Positions 60,785-64,000 of a stretch of 64,000 nucleotides of DNA are shown piece by piece. The notes beneath the pieces were generated by a model that worked only from the letters and a program-made list of their open reading frames with translations, was not told the DNA's origin and ran no database searches. The stretch spans positions 496,001 through 560,000 of the forward strand of contig NZ_JACDXJ010000001.1 of NCBI RefSeq assembly GCF_013520865.1, read 5' to 3'. The first letter of the stretch is position 1; every line of letters starts with the position of its first letter. The DNA comes from Microvirga mediterraneensis (GTDB lineage Bacteria; Pseudomonadota; Alphaproteobacteria; Rhizobiales; Beijerinckiaceae). A program made the translations under genes and the position numbers.

Positions 60785-61249
60785 ATGTTGAAAGCCCGGT
60801 TGATGCCCTTCGAAGTCGCTCCCGGCGCCCTGAAGCCCATGGTGGAGCTGGAGAAGATCCTGAAGAACAGCGGGCTGGAGCACAGCCTGATAGAGCTGGT
60901 GAAGACCCGCGCGTCTCAGATCAACGGCTGCGCCTTCTGCATCCACATGCACACCAAGGATGCCCGCGCCGCCGGCGAGACGGAGGAGCGCCTCTATCTC
61001 CTCGATGCCTGGCGGGAATCGCCGCTCTACAACGACCGGGAACGGGCGGCGCTCGCCTGGACGGAGGCCCTGACCCTGGTGGCCGAGACGCACGCTCCCG
61101 ACGCGGATTACGAGGAGCTGACCAGGCATTTCACCCCTGCCGAGCAGGTCAACTTGACCCTGCTGATCGGCGCGATCAACACCTGGAACCGGCTGGCCAT
61201 CGGCTTCCGGTCCATCCATCCGGTCGGGGCGAGCCGTGCTGCCGCCTGA
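60785..61249 (+). CDS. Carboxymuconolactone decarboxylase family protein (AhpD-like)
   Basis: This 154-residue all-helical protein has the alkylhydroperoxidase C-x-x-C pair in N-G-C-A-F-C-I-H-M-H, the AhpD/CMD redox core. T-W-N-R-L-A-I-G-F-R forms the conserved C-terminal helix. CMD-type proteins are one of the three gene classes regularly linked to ECF41 sigma factors, and the physiological substrate is unresolved. The ATG at 60785 follows an ECF41-type promoter. The sigma gene starts 14 bases before its stop. Confidence 0.93.
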   Translation: MLKARLMPFEVAPGALKPMVELEKILKNSGLEHSLIELVKTRASQINGCAFCIHMHTKDARAAGETEERLYLLDAWRESPLYNDRERAALAWTEALTLVAETHAPDADYEELTRHFTPAEQVNLTLLIGAINTWNRLAIGFRSIHPVGASRAAA

Positions 61250-62114
61250 CGGTAACGCGGCGGACCGGTTCCAGCCCCTCAGGCCGGGGCTGGTCCGCCT
61301 CGCCTATCGCATGCTCGGCTCCCTCGCGGAGGCCGAGGACGTGGTGCAGGAGGCCTATATCCGCTGGCACCAGACGGACCGCACCGCGATCCGCGAGCCG
61401 GGCGCCTTCCTGTCCAGGACGGTGACGCGCCTGTGCCTCGACATCCTCAAATCGGCGCGGGTCAGGCGCGAGACCTATATCGGGCCCTGGCTGCCCGAGC
61501 CGGTCCTGGAAACGGCGGGGGACGAGGACATGAGCGAGGATCTGTCCCTGACCCTGATGCTGGCCCTGGAGCGGCTCTCGCCCCTGGAGCGCGCGGCTTT
61601 TCTCCTGCACGACGTGTTCGGGCTCGGTTTCGAGGAGGTCGCCGCGACCCTCGACCGGGATCCCGCGGCCTGCCGCCAGCTGGCCGCGCGGGCGCGCAGG
61701 AACGTACGGACCGACCGGCCGCGTTATCCTGTCGACCGGGCGGAAGGGGAGCGGATGACCGATGCCTTCTTCGCGGCCTCCCGCAGCGGCGATCTGACCG
61801 CGCTGCAGAGCCTCCTGGCGGAAAACGTCGTCGCCTACACGGATGGCGGCGGCGTCCGGAACGCGGCCCTCAACCCGCTCTTCGGCCTCCGCCGGGTGTC
61901 GGGCCTCTTCATGGGCGTGGCGCGCAAGGCTGACGGCCAGTTGCCTCCCGTTCTCTACAAGGGGTTGATCAACGGCCTGCCCGGCTTCGTCACCCTCGAG
62001 AAGGACGGCATCGTGCAGACCACGACCCTCGACATCGAGGACGGTCGCATCGTCGGGATCTATATCGTCCGCAACCCCGAGAAGCTCCGGCACCTGTCCG
62101 ACTTGACAAACTGA
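61236..62114 (+). CDS. sigJ: ECF41-family RNA polymerase sigma factor (SigJ-like) with C-terminal SnoaL-like domain
   Basis: The 292-residue protein has sigma-2 (L-V-R-L-A-Y-R-M-L-G-S-L-A-E-A-E-D-V-V-Q-E), sigma-4 (L-S-P-L-E-R-A-A-F-L-L-H-D-V-F) and a ~120-residue SnoaL/NTF2-like extension. All three ECF41 signatures are present: W-L-P-E-P between sigma-2 and sigma-4, D-G-G-G in the extension, and N-P-E-K-L near the end (N-P-D-K-L in the consensus). In the family, the fused domain replaces an anti-sigma factor and modulates activity. The start is a GTG at 61236, overlapping the CMD gene, so the two are coupled. Its own promoter motif lies upstream of that gene. Confidence 0.95.
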   Translation: MLPPDGNAADRFQPLRPGLVRLAYRMLGSLAEAEDVVQEAYIRWHQTDRTAIREPGAFLSRTVTRLCLDILKSARVRRETYIGPWLPEPVLETAGDEDMSEDLSLTLMLALERLSPLERAAFLLHDVFGLGFEEVAATLDRDPAACRQLAARARRNVRTDRPRYPVDRAEGERMTDAFFAASRSGDLTALQSLLAENVVAYTDGGGVRNAALNPLFGLRRVSGLFMGVARKADGQLPPVLYKGLINGLPGFVTLEKDGIVQTTTLDIEDGRIVGIYIVRNPEKLRHLSDLTN

Positions 62115-62226
62115 ACCTGGGCGCAATGAACCTTGGCGAATTAAGCGTTGAAGGAGAGGCCGACCGCGAAAGCACCGGTTGTTCCCGCGCCGCCCTGCCG
62201 CTACCTTGCCCTGAAAGGGAGGGCTC

Positions 62227-63537
62227 ATGGCTGGGACGGGCGAGACGGCACGGCTGGGGATGTTCCGGGATCTGTTGGGCGAGGCGCATCGCGCGCTCGA
62301 CCTCCAGTTCGGCTTCGAATTATGGGACGGCTCGACGGTCCCGGCGGACCTGCCTTCCTACGCCATGCGCCTCGTCATCCGGCGCGAGAGCGTGATCGCG
62401 GCTCTCCTGCGCCGCCCCAATCTCGATACCGCCCTCAACGCCTATGTGGCGGGCCTTTTGGATCTCAAGAACGGCACCATCTTCGATCTCGCCTCCCAGC
62501 GCCCGCAGAAGGCCGGTCGGCGCCTGAAGAGCCTGAGCAAGCTCAAGGCGTTGAAAGTCGCCTACCACTTTCTGCGCGCGCCCGCCGCCATGCCGCGCCC
62601 GCTCGCCCGGGTCGAGGACAAGCCGGATGCCCGCGACGGCAAGCCTCAGACCAACAAGCAGAACGTCGCCTACCATTACGACGTGTCGAACGCGTTCTAC
62701 GAGCTCTTCCTCGACCCGGAGATGGTCTATACCTGCGCGTATTTCCAGCCGGACTGGCACGACGACCTCGCCCGCGCACAGCGGGACAAGCTCGACATGA
62801 TCTGCCGCAAGCTGCGGCTGAAACCCGGCGAGCGCCTGCTCGACATCGGCTGCGGCTGGGGGGCGCTCATCTGCCACGCGGCGCAGCATTACGGCGTGAA
62901 GGCTACCGGCGTGACGCTCGCCGAGGAGCAGGCCGCGCTGGCGCGAGCGAAGGTGCAGCGCCTAGGCCTACAGGATCGCGTCGAGGTGCTGGTGAAGGAC
63001 TTCACGCAAATGGGGGGCGAGTTCGACAAGATCTCCTCCATCGGGATGTTCGAACATGTGGGCATCAGGAACCACCCGGCCTATTTCAGCGCCGTGCATC
63101 GCCTGCTTCGTCCGCGCGGGCTCTATCTGCACCACACCATCGCCAGACGGGCGAAGAAGAGCGACAGGGCGTTCCGGAAGCTCAAGCCCGAATACAAGGC
63201 GCTCACCCGCTACATCTTCCCCGGCGGCGAGCTCGACCACCTCGGCATGTCGGTGGCCAATCTCGAACGCCACGGCTTCGAGGTGCACGACGTGGAGGGC
63301 TGGCGCGAGCATTACCAGCGCACCACGCGCCTGTGGTGGGAAAACCTCAACGCCCGCCGGGCGGAGGCGGAGGCGCTCGTCGGACCTGAAAAGACCCGGA
63401 TGTGGCTGCTCTATCTCGCCGGTTGCTCGCTCGCCTTCGAGCGCGCGGCCGTGGGCGTGAACCAGACCCTCGTGTCCAAGCGCACCCGCGGCCCGTCAGG
63501 CCTGCCGCCGTCGCGGGCGGATCTGTATCGGTCATAG
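62227..63537 (+). CDS. Cyclopropane-fatty-acyl-phospholipid synthase family methyltransferase
   Basis: This 436-residue SAM enzyme of the CFA/mycolic-acid cyclopropane synthase family methylates or cyclopropanates unsaturated acyl chains of membrane phospholipids. After a ~130-residue N-terminal lipid-binding part come N-V-A-Y-H-Y-D-V-S-N-A-F-Y, Y-T-C-A-Y-F, and SAM motif I L-L-D-I-G-C-G-W-G-A-L. G-M-F-E-H-V-G then precedes H-H-T-I and Y-I-F-P-G-G-E-L. AGGGAGG lies five bases before the ATG at 62227. It lies 112 bp after the ECF41 gene on the same strand, with no visible terminator between them, so readthrough control is possible. Confidence 0.92.
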   Translation: MAGTGETARLGMFRDLLGEAHRALDLQFGFELWDGSTVPADLPSYAMRLVIRRESVIAALLRRPNLDTALNAYVAGLLDLKNGTIFDLASQRPQKAGRRLKSLSKLKALKVAYHFLRAPAAMPRPLARVEDKPDARDGKPQTNKQNVAYHYDVSNAFYELFLDPEMVYTCAYFQPDWHDDLARAQRDKLDMICRKLRLKPGERLLDIGCGWGALICHAAQHYGVKATGVTLAEEQAALARAKVQRLGLQDRVEVLVKDFTQMGGEFDKISSIGMFEHVGIRNHPAYFSAVHRLLRPRGLYLHHTIARRAKKSDRAFRKLKPEYKALTRYIFPGGELDHLGMSVANLERHGFEVHDVEGWREHYQRTTRLWWENLNARRAEAEALVGPEKTRMWLLYLAGCSLAFERAAVGVNQTLVSKRTRGPSGLPPSRADLYRS

Positions 63538-63578
63538 CAGCCGCCGGCCTCCGCGCTCATCCAGGAGGCCCGGCGCGC

Positions 63579-64000
63579 TCAGGGAGTGGCGAAATCCACC
63601 GCCGGCATCGTAAGCCCCCTGCGGAGGCAGGCGGCCTCGAGCGTGTTGCGCAGCAGGCACGCGATGGTCATGGGGCCGACGCCGCCCGGCACCGGCGTGA
63701 TGGCGGACGCGACCTGGGCCGCCTCCGCAAAGGCCACATCGCCGACCACCTTGGTCTTGCCCTCGCCGGCCGCCGGGTTCGGCACCCGGTTGATGCCCAC
63801 GTCGATCACGATGGCGCCAGGCTTGATCCAGTCGCCGCGCACCATTTCGGGGCGACCGACGGCGGCCACGAGGAGATCGGCGTTGCGGCAGACTTGCGGG
63901 AGATCGCGGGTCTTCGAATGGGCCACCGTCACCGTGCAGCTCTGGGCGATGAGCAGCTGCGCCATGGGCTTGCCGACGATGTTGGAGCGCCCGAGCACCA
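63579..64000 (-). CDS. folD: Methylenetetrahydrofolate dehydrogenase/cyclohydrolase FolD, C-terminal part
   Basis: This is the C-terminal ~140 residues of FolD, continuing past the right edge. The NADP-binding [13 protein letters not shown] is at the boundary. G-D-V-A-F-A-E-A and the signature [15 protein letters not shown] follow. The enzyme interconverts 5,10-methylene- and 10-formyl-THF, the one-carbon donor used by PurH. The start codon and N-terminal catalytic lysine lie outside the window. Confidence 0.96.
   Translation of the reverse strand, partial: VLGRSNIVGKPMAQLLIAQSCTVTVAHSKTRDLPQVCRNADLLVAAVGRPEMVRGDWIKPGAIVIDVGINRVPNPAAGEGKTKVVGDVAFAEAAQVASAITPVPGGVGPMTIACLLRNTLEAACLRRGLTMPAVDFATP

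Overview
The window reads as a stretch of ordinary chromosome from a high-GC alphaproteobacterium of the Hyphomicrobiales (Rhizobiales). Methylobacteriaceae, for example a Microvirga-like genome, is my best guess, but this rests on gene content and order from memory, not on any search. The supporting traits are: the aerobic cobaltochelatase pair cobS-cobT beside a C-terminal-J-domain protein and BolA; an F1-only ATP synthase operon (atpHAGDC); a mdh-sucC-sucD-sucA-sucB-lpd TCA cluster; sdhCDAB; the htpX-rsmB-heparinase-purH block; an Omp19-like lipoprotein; and an SdhAF4 (DUF1674) protein. No rRNA, tRNA, CRISPR array, prophage or insertion sequence is visible.

Layout: (1) 1-6.1 kb, minus strand: a Tat-exported protein cut by the edge, cobT, cobS, a DnaJ-like protein, bolA (+), a low-GC orphan ORF and a thiolase. 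(2) 6.2-18.1 kb, a mixed region: LOG/Nudix pair, a redoxin-2OG oxygenase fusion, two EamA exporters, a D,D-carboxypeptidase, a histidine-rich G3E GTPase, an orphan exported protein, a NitT/TauT-type ABC importer and TerC. (3) 18.3-22 kb: an Lrp-type regulator divergent from putA. (4) 22.1-30.9 kb: RNA-ligase-like protein, atpCDGAH, a phosphatase and priA. (5) 30.9-41.7 kb: xerC, tdk and the TCA cluster. (6) 41.9-46.6 kb: TetR, an Nramp-like transporter, zapE, an Omp19-like lipoprotein and a TerB-like protein that appears frameshifted. (7) 46.7-56.2 kb: sdhBADC, LysR, a lectin-like exported protein, two methyltransferases, purH and a cupin. (8) 56.2-64 kb: heparinase-like protein, rsmB, htpX, SdhAF4, an ECF41 sigma factor locus, a cyclopropane-fatty-acid-synthase-type enzyme, and folD cut by the right edge.

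Functionally the core is central energy metabolism: proline to glutamate (PutA), most of the TCA cycle (Mdh, SucABCD, Lpd, Sdh with SdhAF4) and the catalytic head of ATP synthase. The most notable non-housekeeping signals are: an ECF41 sigma factor that overlaps its carboxymuconolactone-decarboxylase partner and is preceded by a match to the known ECF41 promoter; two families of dispersed palindromic repeats, one of which supplies the TAG stop of both zapE and purH and the other the tail and stop of the RNA-ligase-like gene; and two intrinsic terminators that directly abut the start codon of the next gene, one of which also contains that gene's Shine-Dalgarno. I did not find a clearly novel multi-gene system. 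The candidates worth a second look are listed as findings.
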